Shown: positions 19,393 through 28,282 of the stretch, in pieces
Numbering within the stretch: the first letter of the stretch is position 1
Layout: every line of letters begins with the position of its first letter
Assembly: GCA_016934825.1 (NCBI GenBank)
Contig: JAFGSB010000024.1
Location: 1-55,450 of the forward strand
Direction: 5' to 3'
Length of the DNA: 55,450 nucleotides
Origin: Candidatus Zhuqueibacterota bacterium
Lineage (GTDB): Bacteria; Zhuqueibacterota; Zhuqueibacteria; Residuimicrobiales; Krinioviventaceae
Program-made: the position numbers and the translations under genes
Notes under the pieces: generated by a model
Databases searched by the model: none
Told to the model about the DNA's origin: nothing
What the model saw: only the letters and a program-made list of their open reading frames with translations

Positions 19393-20805
19393 ATGAGCAA
19401 TATCAAAGAACCCGCTCGCGAAGCTTTTCTTTATCAGATTTGGCAGAATAAAAGTTTTGAAAATAAGGAAATGAGTACCATTGACGGGCATTATGTACAG
19501 ATCCGTGACAAAGGAACGCGCAATTATGATTCCGGTCCGGATTTCCATAATGCCATCATATCGATTGATGGTCAGCTTATCAGGGGGGATATTGAAATTC
19601 ATCCGGTTGCCGGTGACTGGTTTTTACACGGACATCATAAAGATCCCCGTTATAATAGTGTTGTCCTTCATGTGGTGACCATGAATTGTCCGCCATCCTT
19701 TAAAACCATAAGTCAGAACGGCAGTATCATACCAACTATTAATCTTGATAACTTTTTGGAAAAGCCCTCGGAAGAGCTGGAAAAAGATAAGGTCATTATA
19801 GATATTGAAACGGAACCGGTTTGCGGGTTGAGTAAAAAGAGCACAATAACCATTCAAAATATTCTGGATAAGGCCGGGGAAGCCCGGTTTGATATAAAGG
19901 TGCAGCAATTTCAGGAAAAGCGGAATAACGATTTATGGGAGCAGATATTTTATTTGTCGTTGTGCGAAGCGCTGGGATATTCAAAAAATCGGATACCTTT
20001 TAGCAACCTGGCAAATAATTTGCCCGTTGAAACGTTGTGGAATTACATATGGAAGGATCCAAAATCTCTGGCATTAAAAAAATGTGAAGCTTATTTATTT
20101 GGCTCAGCCGGATTATTGCCTTCGCAGTCACACGAAATAAAACAGATCGTAGATCGCGAAACGGCAGAATACATTGAAAAACTGGAAAGACATTGGCATG
20201 AATTCTCATTACGGCCTAAAATTGTCTGTATCAAACCCGAGGAATGGCAGTTTTTTCGCTTAAGGCCCCAAAATTTCCCCACACGTCGTATAGCCGCCGC
20301 CGCAATTTTGGTGTTAAGATTTATGGACGACGGTTTTCTGCAAACTTTAATCAAAACCATAAACAGGTGTGAAAACAAAATCACGGTTATAGTAAAAGAA
20401 TTGGAAAAATTATTCAAGGTGGAGTCTGATGGATTCTGGGCGGAGCATTACTGCTTTGAAGAATCAGAAAATGACACTACAAAAGCCCGGTATATTATTG
20501 GAAGTGACAGGGCGCGGGATATCGTGGTTAATGTTGTGCTGCCTTTGGTTTTTGCCTATGCAAAAGAAGTAAATGACTTGCGTCTCGGCAATGAAATTAT
20601 GCAGTTATATTTTCAGTATCCTGAATTGGCGGACAACGAAATTCTCCGGCATTTACGTAAAAGGATATTTGGATTACATTCTGTCAAGAGAGATTCTGTT
20701 GTTGGTGTGCGTCACCAACAGGGAATGATCCATCTGTCTAAAATGTTTTGTCAGAAAGGATATTGTGAAAAGTGTCTGGATCCTGATATTTTTAAAAAAA
20801 TATAA
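19393..20805 (+). CDS. DUF2851 family protein
   Basis: This cytoplasmic protein of about 470 residues belongs to the DUF2851 family, common in Bacteroidota and relatives, with unknown function. The family signature is near the N-terminus: EAFLYQIWQNKSF, then the NYDSGPDFHNAII segment, GDIEIHPVAGDWFLHGHHKD and SVVLHVV. A cysteine cluster ends the protein (CQKGYCEKCLDPDIF). I start at the ATG at 19393, which has AGGGGGGTG just upstream and directly precedes the conserved region. The in-frame ATG at 19348 overlaps the terminator hairpin. No operon partner is evident. Confidence 0.85.
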   Translation: MSNIKEPAREAFLYQIWQNKSFENKEMSTIDGHYVQIRDKGTRNYDSGPDFHNAIISIDGQLIRGDIEIHPVAGDWFLHGHHKDPRYNSVVLHVVTMNCPPSFKTISQNGSIIPTINLDNFLEKPSEELEKDKVIIDIETEPVCGLSKKSTITIQNILDKAGEARFDIKVQQFQEKRNNDLWEQIFYLSLCEALGYSKNRIPFSNLANNLPVETLWNYIWKDPKSLALKKCEAYLFGSAGLLPSQSHEIKQIVDRETAEYIEKLERHWHEFSLRPKIVCIKPEEWQFFRLRPQNFPTRRIAAAAILVLRFMDDGFLQTLIKTINRCENKITVIVKELEKLFKVESDGFWAEHYCFEESENDTTKARYIIGSDRARDIVVNVVLPLVFAYAKEVNDLRLGNEIMQLYFQYPELADNEILRHLRKRIFGLHSVKRDSVVGVRHQQGMIHLSKMFCQKGYCEKCLDPDIFKKI

Positions 20806-20851
20806 AATCCCCTGAGAAAGAATCGCCTCTGTTTGACGGGAACGCTTTTTA

Positions 20852-20880
20852 TTGACTTTTAAGCATTTTTTTATTATACT
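20852..20880 (+). promoter_or_regulatory. Sigma70-type promoter of the rsmI operon
   Basis: TTGACT (20852-20857), a spacer of exactly 17 bases and TATACT (20875-20880) lie 78 bases before the proposed ACG start of rsmI and behind the DUF2851 gene. This predicts transcription from about 20887 and a leader of about 70 bases. Confidence 0.65.
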
Positions 20881-20958
20881 ATCCAGTTTATAATATAAAC
20901 AATATGATTGATTATTTGATTTTAAGAAATATTTTATTTTTAGATTTGAGGTGTTTTT

Positions 20959-21702
20959 ACGAAAAGTGATGAACCGGATAATTTAAAGCCGGGTACCCTT
21001 TATCTGGTAAGTACTCCGATTGGAAATTTGAAGGATATGACATTAAGGGCGCTGGAAGTGCTTGCTCATGTGAATTTGATTGCTGCTGAAGACAAAAGAA
21101 CAAGTGCGAAACTTTTAAATTATTATGAAATAAAAACACCTTTGACAAGCTATCATGATTTTAATAAAGAAAAAATAACGCCAGTACTTTTAAATAAATT
21201 AGTAAACGAACTATCTGTTGCACTAATCACCGATGCCGGAACTCCCGGAATATCCGATCCGGCATTTTATATTGTCAGAGAGGCTATTAATAAAGGCATT
21301 AATGTAGAAGCAGTCCCCGGAGCGACTGCTTTCGTGCCTGCATTAATAACCTCAGGTTTGCCGACTGATAGATTCGTATTTGAAGGATTTTTACCGGTTA
21401 AAAAAGGGCGTCAAAAACGGCTCGAGGAATTAAAAACGGAGCCGAGAACAATAATATTATATGAATCACCGAATCGGGTTCAAAAAACTTTAAATGATCT
21501 CTATTTTGTTTTTGGTGACCGGAAAGTTGTTATATCACGGGAAATAACAAAAAAGTTTGAACAAATTATTCGTGGACACCTTTCGGATTTGATAAATGAA
21601 ATCAAAGAGATCACTTTAAAAGGTGAATTTGTATTAATTATCGAAGGATTGAGCCGGGAGATCCAGAAAAGAATAAAATTTAAGGAAAAGGCAGGAATAT
21701 GA
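20959..21702 (+). CDS. rsmI: 16S rRNA (cytidine-1402-2'-O)-methyltransferase RsmI, apparent ACG start
   Basis: This SAM-dependent methyltransferase modifies the 2'-O of C1402 in the 16S rRNA decoding centre. Recognised segments are LVSTPIGNLKDMTLRALEVL, LIAAEDKRTSAKLL, SYHDFN, ALITDAGTPGISDPA and AVPGATAFVPALITSGLPTDRFVFEGFLP. The first standard start, TTG at 21028, would remove the conserved TPIGN strand and is therefore wrong. Reading back in frame there is no ATG, GTG or TTG before the stop at 20947. ACG at 20959 is preceded by GAGGTG 5 bases upstream and gives a normal 247-residue protein. Either ACG is the start or one base differs from an original ATG. The gene overlaps the next by 4 bases. 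Confidence 0.88.
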   Translation, partial: TKSDEPDNLKPGTLYLVSTPIGNLKDMTLRALEVLAHVNLIAAEDKRTSAKLLNYYEIKTPLTSYHDFNKEKITPVLLNKLVNELSVALITDAGTPGISDPAFYIVREAINKGINVEAVPGATAFVPALITSGLPTDRFVFEGFLPVKKGRQKRLEELKTEPRTIILYESPNRVQKTLNDLYFVFGDRKVVISREITKKFEQIIRGHLSDLINEIKEITLKGEFVLIIEGLSREIQKRIKFKEKAGI

Positions 21703-22370
21703 GGTTTAAAATTTTACCCGATTCCTTTCAGGAGGGATTTAGAACATTTATAAAACCTTTAGTTGATTTTATGATACGATTTAAGATCAGTCCAAATTTT
21801 TACACGACTGTTTCTTTGTTGCTTTGCGCAATATCAGGATATCAATTTGGCAAGGGATCATTACGGCTCGCGGCATTCTTGTTACTTTTGGGTGGATTGT
21901 TCGATGTTTTTGATGGCGCTGTGGCCCGCGCCACGAATCGTGTAACCAAGTTTGGGGCTTTATACGATTCCACTTTGGACAGATACGCTGAATTTATGGT
22001 TTTTTTCGGTATCTGTTTTTATTTTTTAAAAAGATATTTGGGTGGCTATGAACTTGGCCTGTTAATATCTATGTTCGTGGTTATCGGTATCTTCGGGTCA
22101 TTGATGGTGAGTTATGTGCGAGCAAGAGCTGAAGGATTGGGATTTGAATGTAAAGTGGGATTGATGCAGCGACCTGAACGAATTGTGCTGATAGGTGTTT
22201 GTGCATTAATTTCAGAGTTTGCATTAATTTTGGCAATTTTTGTTATTGCTGTCTTTGCAAATTTAACTGCTATACAACGTCTTCATTATATATGGCAAAT
22301 TGAAAATTCTGCAAAATGGGAGTCGTCTCATTCCAAGGTGGAACAGGAAGATTTGTTTCAGCAAGTATGA
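21699..22370 (+). CDS. CDP-alcohol phosphatidyltransferase, candidate phosphatidylinositol(-phosphate) synthase
   Basis: This 223-residue membrane enzyme joins a CDP-linked lipid to an alcohol. The full family motif D-x2-DG-x2-AR-x8-G-x3-D-x3-D is present (DVFDGAVAR, then FGALYDSTLDR). The protein is mainly transmembrane helices. The ATG overlaps the rsmI stop (ATGA), so the two are translationally coupled. The product could be phosphatidylglycerophosphate or phosphatidylinositol phosphate. I favour an inositol acceptor because myo-inositol-1-phosphate synthase lies 640 bases downstream on the same strand. The acceptor cannot be read from the motif alone. Confidence 0.85.
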   Translation: MRFKILPDSFQEGFRTFIKPLVDFMIRFKISPNFYTTVSLLLCAISGYQFGKGSLRLAAFLLLLGGLFDVFDGAVARATNRVTKFGALYDSTLDRYAEFMVFFGICFYFLKRYLGGYELGLLISMFVVIGIFGSLMVSYVRARAEGLGFECKVGLMQRPERIVLIGVCALISEFALILAIFVIAVFANLTAIQRLHYIWQIENSAKWESSHSKVEQEDLFQQV

Positions 22371-22591
22371 AGTAATATGAGTATCCGTATTGCGGTAAAA
22401 CACGCAAAGGAACAATAAATAAATTATTTAGTTATAGAAGAAATAATTTATTTAATGGAAAAATATTGATAATCCCATAATTCATAACAAATATATTTTA
22501 ATAAATTGATTAAGCTTTACATTTAACCATATCGTTAAGTGGGCTTAATTTTATATATATTATTTACATTATTTAAAACGAGGTAATTCCC

Positions 22592-22948
22592 ATGCAGCGT
22601 TTTATGTGTAAATCAAAATTGCACCGCGTGCGTATAACAGACTCTAACTTGAACTATGAAGGAAGTATCACCATTGATCCGGTTTTAATGGAAGCGGCGG
22701 ATTTGATGGTTTATGAAAAGGTTCAGGTTTTGAATATTAATAACGGTACAAGGGCCGAAACTTATGTCATAGAGGGCGAAAGAGATTCCGGTCAGATATG
22801 TATTAATGGGGCTTTGGCCCGCTGGGCACAAAAAGATGATTTATTGATTGTCATAGCATACGCACTGGTGGATGAAAATGATTTAGTCCGGTTTGAACCA
22901 AAAATTATACTTGTGGATGAAAAAAATAAAATCCGTCAAGTGATATAA
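22592..22948 (+). CDS. panD: Aspartate 1-decarboxylase PanD
   Basis: This 118-residue pyruvoyl enzyme makes beta-alanine from aspartate for pantothenate and coenzyme A. The self-cleavage site Gly24-Ser25 is exactly where expected (NYEGSITID). Other family marks are MCKSKLHR at the start, [12 protein letters not shown] and the [16 protein letters not shown] segment. Length is normal. The ATG has CGAGGT about 9 bases upstream. A small inverted repeat TTAAG-TGGG-CTTAA (22535-22548) lies in the 221-base AT-rich leader. It could be an operator but is short. Confidence 0.95.
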   Translation: MQRFMCKSKLHRVRITDSNLNYEGSITIDPVLMEAADLMVYEKVQVLNINNGTRAETYVIEGERDSGQICINGALARWAQKDDLLIVIAYALVDENDLVRFEPKIILVDEKNKIRQVI

Positions 22949-23008
22949 AAATTAAGCTGCAAGATTACTTATTGTAGAGTTTGTTTAACAGCAGAAAGGA
23001 GTTAGAAC

Positions 23009-24325
23009 GTGATTGAAAAGGGTGCGAAGATTCAGGAACCCAGGGGGAAACTTGGTATTTTATTACCCGGATTAGGGGCAGTAGGTACAACACTAATTGC
23101 CGGAACCAACCTTATTCTTAAAGGCGAAGCAAAACCGATTGGATCCCTGACGCAAATGGGAACAATCAGGTTGGGGAAACGGACGGAAGACAGGGTGCCC
23201 AAAATTAAAGATTTTGTGCCCCTAACTGATCTGAAAGATATTGTATTTGGAGGCTGGGACATTTTCCCGGATAACGCTTATGAATCGGCGCTTACCGCGA
23301 ATGTTATGTCAAAAGAAGACATCAATAAGGTAAAACCCGAACTCGAAGCGATTAAACCGATGAAAGCGGTTTTTGATCCCAAATATGTGAAACGTCTTGA
23401 CGGACCCAATAAAAAGACCGGTAAGAACAAAATGGAACTGGCCGAACAATTAATGGCCGATATGAACAATTTCAAAAAAGATAATAATCTTGATCGTGTC
23501 GTTATCGTGTGGACAGGCAGTACGGAAATTTACCTGGAACATGATCCGGTTTGGGATTCTATTGAGTCATTTGAAAAAGGATTGGTTGAAAATCATGAAG
23601 CGATTTCTTCCAGTATGATTTATGCCTATGCGGCATTGAAATGCGGGATCCCTTACGTAAACGGTGCGCCGCATATGACGCATGATATCCCGGCTCTCGA
23701 TGCCTATGCATCGGAACACCGTATTCCTATTGCCGGAAAAGATTTTAAGACAGGCCAAACTTTTATGAAAACGCTTCTGGCGCCGGGAATTAAGGCCAGA
23801 ATGCTTGGAGTCCGCGGCTGGTTTTCAACGAACATTTTAGGTAATCGTGATGGTGAAGTTCTGGATGAACCTCTTTCATTCAGATCCAAGGAAATAACTA
23901 AAACATCCGTTTTGGATTATATTTTTCAACCCGATAAATACCCCGAATTGTATAAGGATTTGTATCATAAAGTAAGGATAAATTATTATCCGCCGAGCGG
24001 CGACAATAAAGAGGGCTGGGACAACATTGATATATTCGGCTGGTGCAATTATCCAATGCAAATCAAAGTCAACTTTTTGTGCCGAGACAGTATTTTGGCC
24101 GCCCCGGTTGTACTTGACCTGGCATTGTTTATCGACCTGGCAAATCGTGCCGGAATGTACGGAATTCAGGAATGGCTTTCTTTTTATTGCAAGAGCCCGA
24201 TTGTCGCCAAAGGTTTGTATCCCGAACATGATATATTTATCCAGTTAATGAAATTAAAGAACACATTACGTCATATGAAAGGTGAAGATTTAATCACGCA
24301 TTTAGGGTTGGATTATTATGAATGA
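23009..24325 (+). CDS. ino1: Myo-inositol-1-phosphate synthase
   Basis: This 438-residue NAD-dependent isomerase converts glucose 6-phosphate to myo-inositol 1-phosphate. The N-terminal NAD loop reads GILLPGLGAVGTTLIAG. The substrate region includes WTGSTEIYLEHD, YVNGAPHMTHDIPAL, IAGKDFKTGQTFMKTLLAPG and GWFSTNILGNRDGEVL. The GTG start has AAAGGAG about 7 bases upstream. With the CDP-alcohol phosphatidyltransferase upstream it suggests inositol phospholipid synthesis. Alternatives are a compatible solute or other inositol conjugates. Confidence 0.95.
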   Translation: MIEKGAKIQEPRGKLGILLPGLGAVGTTLIAGTNLILKGEAKPIGSLTQMGTIRLGKRTEDRVPKIKDFVPLTDLKDIVFGGWDIFPDNAYESALTANVMSKEDINKVKPELEAIKPMKAVFDPKYVKRLDGPNKKTGKNKMELAEQLMADMNNFKKDNNLDRVVIVWTGSTEIYLEHDPVWDSIESFEKGLVENHEAISSSMIYAYAALKCGIPYVNGAPHMTHDIPALDAYASEHRIPIAGKDFKTGQTFMKTLLAPGIKARMLGVRGWFSTNILGNRDGEVLDEPLSFRSKEITKTSVLDYIFQPDKYPELYKDLYHKVRINYYPPSGDNKEGWDNIDIFGWCNYPMQIKVNFLCRDSILAAPVVLDLALFIDLANRAGMYGIQEWLSFYCKSPIVAKGLYPEHDIFIQLMKLKNTLRHMKGEDLITHLGLDYYE

Positions 24326-24391
24326 TCAGTGATCCTCCTTGAACACTATAATCAGGCAGCAATGGATGATGCAGAGAAAGAATAGGTTGTC

Positions 24392-25729
24392 TTGGCAGCT
24401 TCACCTCTAAAAACAATATTAAAAACCTCATTGCCGGCTGTAATCGATCTGTCTTCACAAACGATTATGTGGACAGTAGAGGCAATTTTGATCGGGAAGT
24501 TGAGCGCCGCAGCATTGGCGGGACATAGTATGGCTATCCAGGTCATCATGGTCTTTATTGCGGTATTACTAACTTTTGTTGTTGGCGCCAGCCTGATCAT
24601 TAACAGGCATCTTGGCGCAAAGGATTTAAAACAGGCAAATCATATTTTCAGCCAGGCCATGATGTTAGGTATAATCATGGCCGTAATATTTTCTTTGATT
24701 TGGTATTTCGGTGCGATTCATATTTTTAAATTTATTAAAGAAAACGGCGCCGCATCCGCACAGGCTGCAGGTATGATATATCTTCGTACCGTTTCGATGT
24801 TTGCCCCGTTGTTTATTACGGGTTTTGTAGCACTTGGAATTATTCGGGCGGTTGGCGACACACGGTATTCTATGATCATAAATATTTCGATCAATACGCT
24901 GAATTTAATTTTGTCACCGATACTTATATTTGGTCTGTTTGGGATGCCAAGATTAGAGGTGAAAGGCGCCGCACTTGCAGTCGGGATTTCACATAGTGTG
25001 GGATTTATTGCGACCTTTACTCTTTTACGCAGTCATCGGTTGCAAGTGTTTCTTTCTCTTAAAGAGATGACAAGACCATGTTTAGAGAGTTTTAAGCAAC
25101 TGTTCAGGGTTGGAATTCCGACAACTATTGAGCAGCTAACCTGGGCGCTTGGGCAGTTGGTTGTAACAGGTTATGCGGCAAGCATATATGTTACCGTGTT
25201 GTCGACACATGCTGTCTTTGTGCGGATACAAGCAATATTATCCATGATTTATATGGGCTTTGGATTGTCGGCAATGAGTACAATGGGTAAAAATCTGGGC
25301 GCATCGCAAAATGTGCTGGCGGAAAGAATGGCAAAAACCGCTCATCGGGTAGTGGCTATTTTTGTAATGTTTGTAGTTTTTTTAATGGTCATATTTTCAA
25401 AATTTTTGATTTCTGTTTTCACCACGGATCCGGCAACAGTGGCGCTCGGACAAAAAGCGATGATTGTTTTTGCTATGGCGCAAATTCCAAAAGCCATGTC
25501 CAATGTGCTTGCCGGTAATTTGCGGGGGATCGGTGAATTGAAATGGCTGATGTGGACAACGATTATATTTGTCCTAGTATTTGAAATTAGTATTAATTAT
25601 GTCGCGGCATTTATATTGGGATTGGGTTTGTATGGAATATGGGGTGTACAATGTTTGGATGAGTCAATACGATTTGGACTCAGTTACTGGCGGTTTCATC
25701 GGGGTACATGGAGGGTCCGGAAAATTTAA
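24392..25729 (+). CDS. MATE-family efflux transporter
   Basis: This 445-residue protein has about 12 transmembrane helices and is a cation-coupled multidrug and toxin exporter of the MATE class. Typical segments are SLPAVIDLSSQTIMWTVEAILIG near the N-terminus, GASLIINRHLGAKDLKQAN and RAVGDTRYSMIINI, with the same patterns in the second half (MGKNLGASQNVLAERMAKTAHR, AGNLRGIGELKW). The start is TTG because an in-frame stop lies 9 bases upstream (24383) and no ATG is available. The stop overlaps the tmk ATG by one base. Substrate unknown. Confidence 0.9.
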   Translation: MAASPLKTILKTSLPAVIDLSSQTIMWTVEAILIGKLSAAALAGHSMAIQVIMVFIAVLLTFVVGASLIINRHLGAKDLKQANHIFSQAMMLGIIMAVIFSLIWYFGAIHIFKFIKENGAASAQAAGMIYLRTVSMFAPLFITGFVALGIIRAVGDTRYSMIINISINTLNLILSPILIFGLFGMPRLEVKGAALAVGISHSVGFIATFTLLRSHRLQVFLSLKEMTRPCLESFKQLFRVGIPTTIEQLTWALGQLVVTGYAASIYVTVLSTHAVFVRIQAILSMIYMGFGLSAMSTMGKNLGASQNVLAERMAKTAHRVVAIFVMFVVFLMVIFSKFLISVFTTDPATVALGQKAMIVFAMAQIPKAMSNVLAGNLRGIGELKWLMWTTIIFVLVFEISINYVAAFILGLGLYGIWGVQCLDESIRFGLSYWRFHRGTWRVRKI

Positions 25730-26382
25730 TGGCACAGAATAACCCTGTATACAGTGGAAAATTTGTTACGTTTGAAGGTATTGATTATTCAGGAAAATCT
25801 GTTCAGTCTAAAATTTTATACCAAAAACTGGTTGATCATCAAATTGATACACTGCTTTTAAGAGATCCCGGCGCAACCGCCATATCGGAAAGAATACGTG
25901 ATATATTACTTGACAAAAAAAATCATGAAATGAGTGTATGGACTGAATTGTTATTATATGAAGCGGCGCGCGCGCAAATGGTGCAGGAAGCGATAATTCC
26001 GGCCCTGACAGCCGGTAAAGTGGTTATTTGTGACAGGTTTTACGATTCTACGACCGCATATCAGGGGTATGGCAGGCAACTGGATCTGGCAACCGTATCC
26101 AGAGCAAATTTGTTAGGCGCTTGTGGAGTTACCCCGGATTTAACATACATAATCGACCTTGATGTGAATACAGCAATAAAACGTCGGCAAGAACTGAATG
26201 AAAAAGCCGACAGACTGGAGGCCGAAAGCCCGGAATTTCAAAACAGGGTAAGAGACGGTTATTTATCTATTGCTAAAAAAGAAAGCCATCGGATTTTTTT
26301 ACTAAAGGGAGAAAGATCGATTGAAAAACTGAGTCAGGAAATTTATAATATATTTAACAATAGATTTAAATTAGTAGAATAA
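25729..26382 (+). CDS. tmk: Thymidylate kinase
   Basis: This kinase of about 217 residues makes dTDP from dTMP. The P-loop is at residues 17-24 (GIDYSGKS), the DR(F/Y/H) motif reads CDRFYDSTTAYQGYGR, and the base-binding RDPGATAISERIR segment replaces the more usual REPGG. I start at the ATG at 25729, which overlaps the MATE stop by one base (TAATG). An ATG at 25708 would add 7 residues and cannot be excluded. The DPGA variant is unusual for Tmk but seen in divergent homologues. Confidence 0.9.
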   Translation: MAQNNPVYSGKFVTFEGIDYSGKSVQSKILYQKLVDHQIDTLLLRDPGATAISERIRDILLDKKNHEMSVWTELLLYEAARAQMVQEAIIPALTAGKVVICDRFYDSTTAYQGYGRQLDLATVSRANLLGACGVTPDLTYIIDLDVNTAIKRRQELNEKADRLEAESPEFQNRVRDGYLSIAKKESHRIFLLKGERSIEKLSQEIYNIFNNRFKLVE

Positions 26383-26396
26383 TTATTGAGGACGTA

Positions 26397-28163
26397 ATGA
26401 TGTACAAAAAAAAGGGAATAATATTACTATTTGTTCTCTCTATAACAGTTTTTGCAGGATTATTTACAAGTCTCTACAGCGACAATTCAAAAGACATTTA
26501 TTATAATTTAAGAAAATATATTACGATCTTTGGTGACGTTTATAAAGAAGTGTCGAATAATTATGTAGAGGAGATTGATCCTGAAAAGTTTATTCGCGCC
26601 GGTATCCAGGGGATGCTCGATGAACTCGATCCGTATACTGTTTATCTTGAAGACGAAGGAAAAGACGAGCTTGAGATCATGACGCGCGGTAAATACTTTG
26701 GAGTGGGTATGCGAATATCCACCCGTAATGGGTGGCCGACGGTGGCAGAACAACCTTTTCCAAACAGTCCGGCTGCCAATGCGGGAATCCGGGAGGGCGA
26801 CCAGATAATCGAAATTGACGGGACCTCGACAAGGGGCGACAAAATATCAAAAACCGCTTCCCGGTTACGAGGTACTCAAAAGGGCAGTGAAGTCAGGATT
26901 AAAATTAAGCGTGTTGGAGTGGATAAACCGATTGATTTGACCCTGATCCGTGATGAAATTATTGTCTCGGAAATAGAATTTTCCGGTTTTGTGGATCCCG
27001 GGATCGGCTTGATACGATTGACACGCTTTAACCGGGGTGCGGGAAAACAGGTGCGCCGCGCCGTGGAGGAACTACGGGACCGTGGTATGACGGGCTTGAT
27101 CTTTGATTTACGCGGCAATCCCGGCGGATTATTGGATGTGGCGGTATCCGTTTTGGAGAATTTTGTTCCAACGGGAGAGCTTGTTGTTTATACCAAGGGC
27201 CGGGAAGGGACCCAAAGACAGGATTACAGAACCCGGATCGATCCTGTACTGGGCAATTTGCCGTTAGTCGTTTTGGTTGACGGATTTAGCGCTTCCGCTT
27301 CGGAAATTGTTGCGGGGGCGATACAGGACCTGGACCGAGGCGTCATTGTCGGATCGGAATCGTTTGGGAAAGGTCTGGTTCAGACCGTTGTGAATTTGGA
27401 TAGCCGCGGTGACGCAAAATTAAAAATTACCACGGCACAGTATTTTATGCCCAGCGGCAGGCTCATTCAGCGTCCCGAAGTTTTTAACAGGGGCCGGGGC
27501 TCTGTGTTCGTGAATGCAAATGAAGATGAAAGTGAAGATGAGGATGAAGAGGACGTAACGGAAGAGCCGCAAAACAAAACAAAAATAGAAACCGACAAGG
27601 ATGATAATAAATATTTCACCAAAAATAACCGTGAAGTACATGGTGAAGGCGGAATTTTACCTGATATTATCATAAAAAATAAAAAAACGACCAAATATGT
27701 TGCCGAACTCAGGCGAAATTCCATGTTTTTTAATTTCAGCCTTAATTATGCAACAGATCATGCGGATGATTTGACGGGTAGCGTTAAGATAACAGATGAT
27801 ATATTGAATGATTTTAATAAATTCGTTAAAGACAAAAATTTTGATTATATACCGGATGGATTTAAAGAGTTGGAAAATCTTGAAAAAATTGCGGAAGAGG
27901 AAAATTATTATGAACTTATGAAACCGTATTTTCAGGATATGCGAAAAGAGTTCGTTCGTGTGAAGGAAAAAGAAAAAGCAAACTCGGTTAATGATATCCG
28001 GTTCTTGTTAAAAAAAGAGCTGACAGCCAAAGTGTTTGGTAATGAAGATGCTTATAAAGCGGGATTCGAGCGTGATGACGTACTATTGAAGGCTGTCGAT
28101 ATCCTGAAGAACCAGGGTAACTATAATAAGATATTAAATGTGAAGGTGGCGACAAAAAATTGA
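26397..28163 (+). CDS. ctpA: Carboxy-terminal processing protease, S41 family
   Basis: This 588-residue periplasmic serine protease has an N-terminal signal/anchor (KKGIILLFVLSITVFAGLF). A PDZ domain around residues 95-180 reads YFGVGMRISTRNGWPTV ... PAANAGIREGDQIIEIDG. The S41 domain has nucleophile Ser300 (GFSASASEIVAGA) and general base Lys325 (SFGKGLVQT), with the classic 25-residue spacing. After the catalytic domain comes an acidic insert (EDESEDEDEEDVTEEP) and then a helical C-terminal region with LPDIIIKNKK. GAGG lies upstream of the ATG. It lies 14 bases after tmk, suggesting co-transcription. Likely roles are processing of envelope proteins or peptidoglycan hydrolases. Confidence 0.92.
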   Translation: MMYKKKGIILLFVLSITVFAGLFTSLYSDNSKDIYYNLRKYITIFGDVYKEVSNNYVEEIDPEKFIRAGIQGMLDELDPYTVYLEDEGKDELEIMTRGKYFGVGMRISTRNGWPTVAEQPFPNSPAANAGIREGDQIIEIDGTSTRGDKISKTASRLRGTQKGSEVRIKIKRVGVDKPIDLTLIRDEIIVSEIEFSGFVDPGIGLIRLTRFNRGAGKQVRRAVEELRDRGMTGLIFDLRGNPGGLLDVAVSVLENFVPTGELVVYTKGREGTQRQDYRTRIDPVLGNLPLVVLVDGFSASASEIVAGAIQDLDRGVIVGSESFGKGLVQTVVNLDSRGDAKLKITTAQYFMPSGRLIQRPEVFNRGRGSVFVNANEDESEDEDEEDVTEEPQNKTKIETDKDDNKYFTKNNREVHGEGGILPDIIIKNKKTTKYVAELRRNSMFFNFSLNYATDHADDLTGSVKITDDILNDFNKFVKDKNFDYIPDGFKELENLEKIAEEENYYELMKPYFQDMRKEFVRVKEKEKANSVNDIRFLLKKELTAKVFGNEDAYKAGFERDDVLLKAVDILKNQGNYNKILNVKVATKN

Positions 28164-28282
28164 TAGTTGTTTTTTATACTAAAAATATTTAAATTATTTA
28201 ATTTAATATTCCTTCTTTTAATATAAATTCGATGAGTGCTAAGAAATTTTGTTAGCGATTAAAAATAACACAAGGAGATTTT

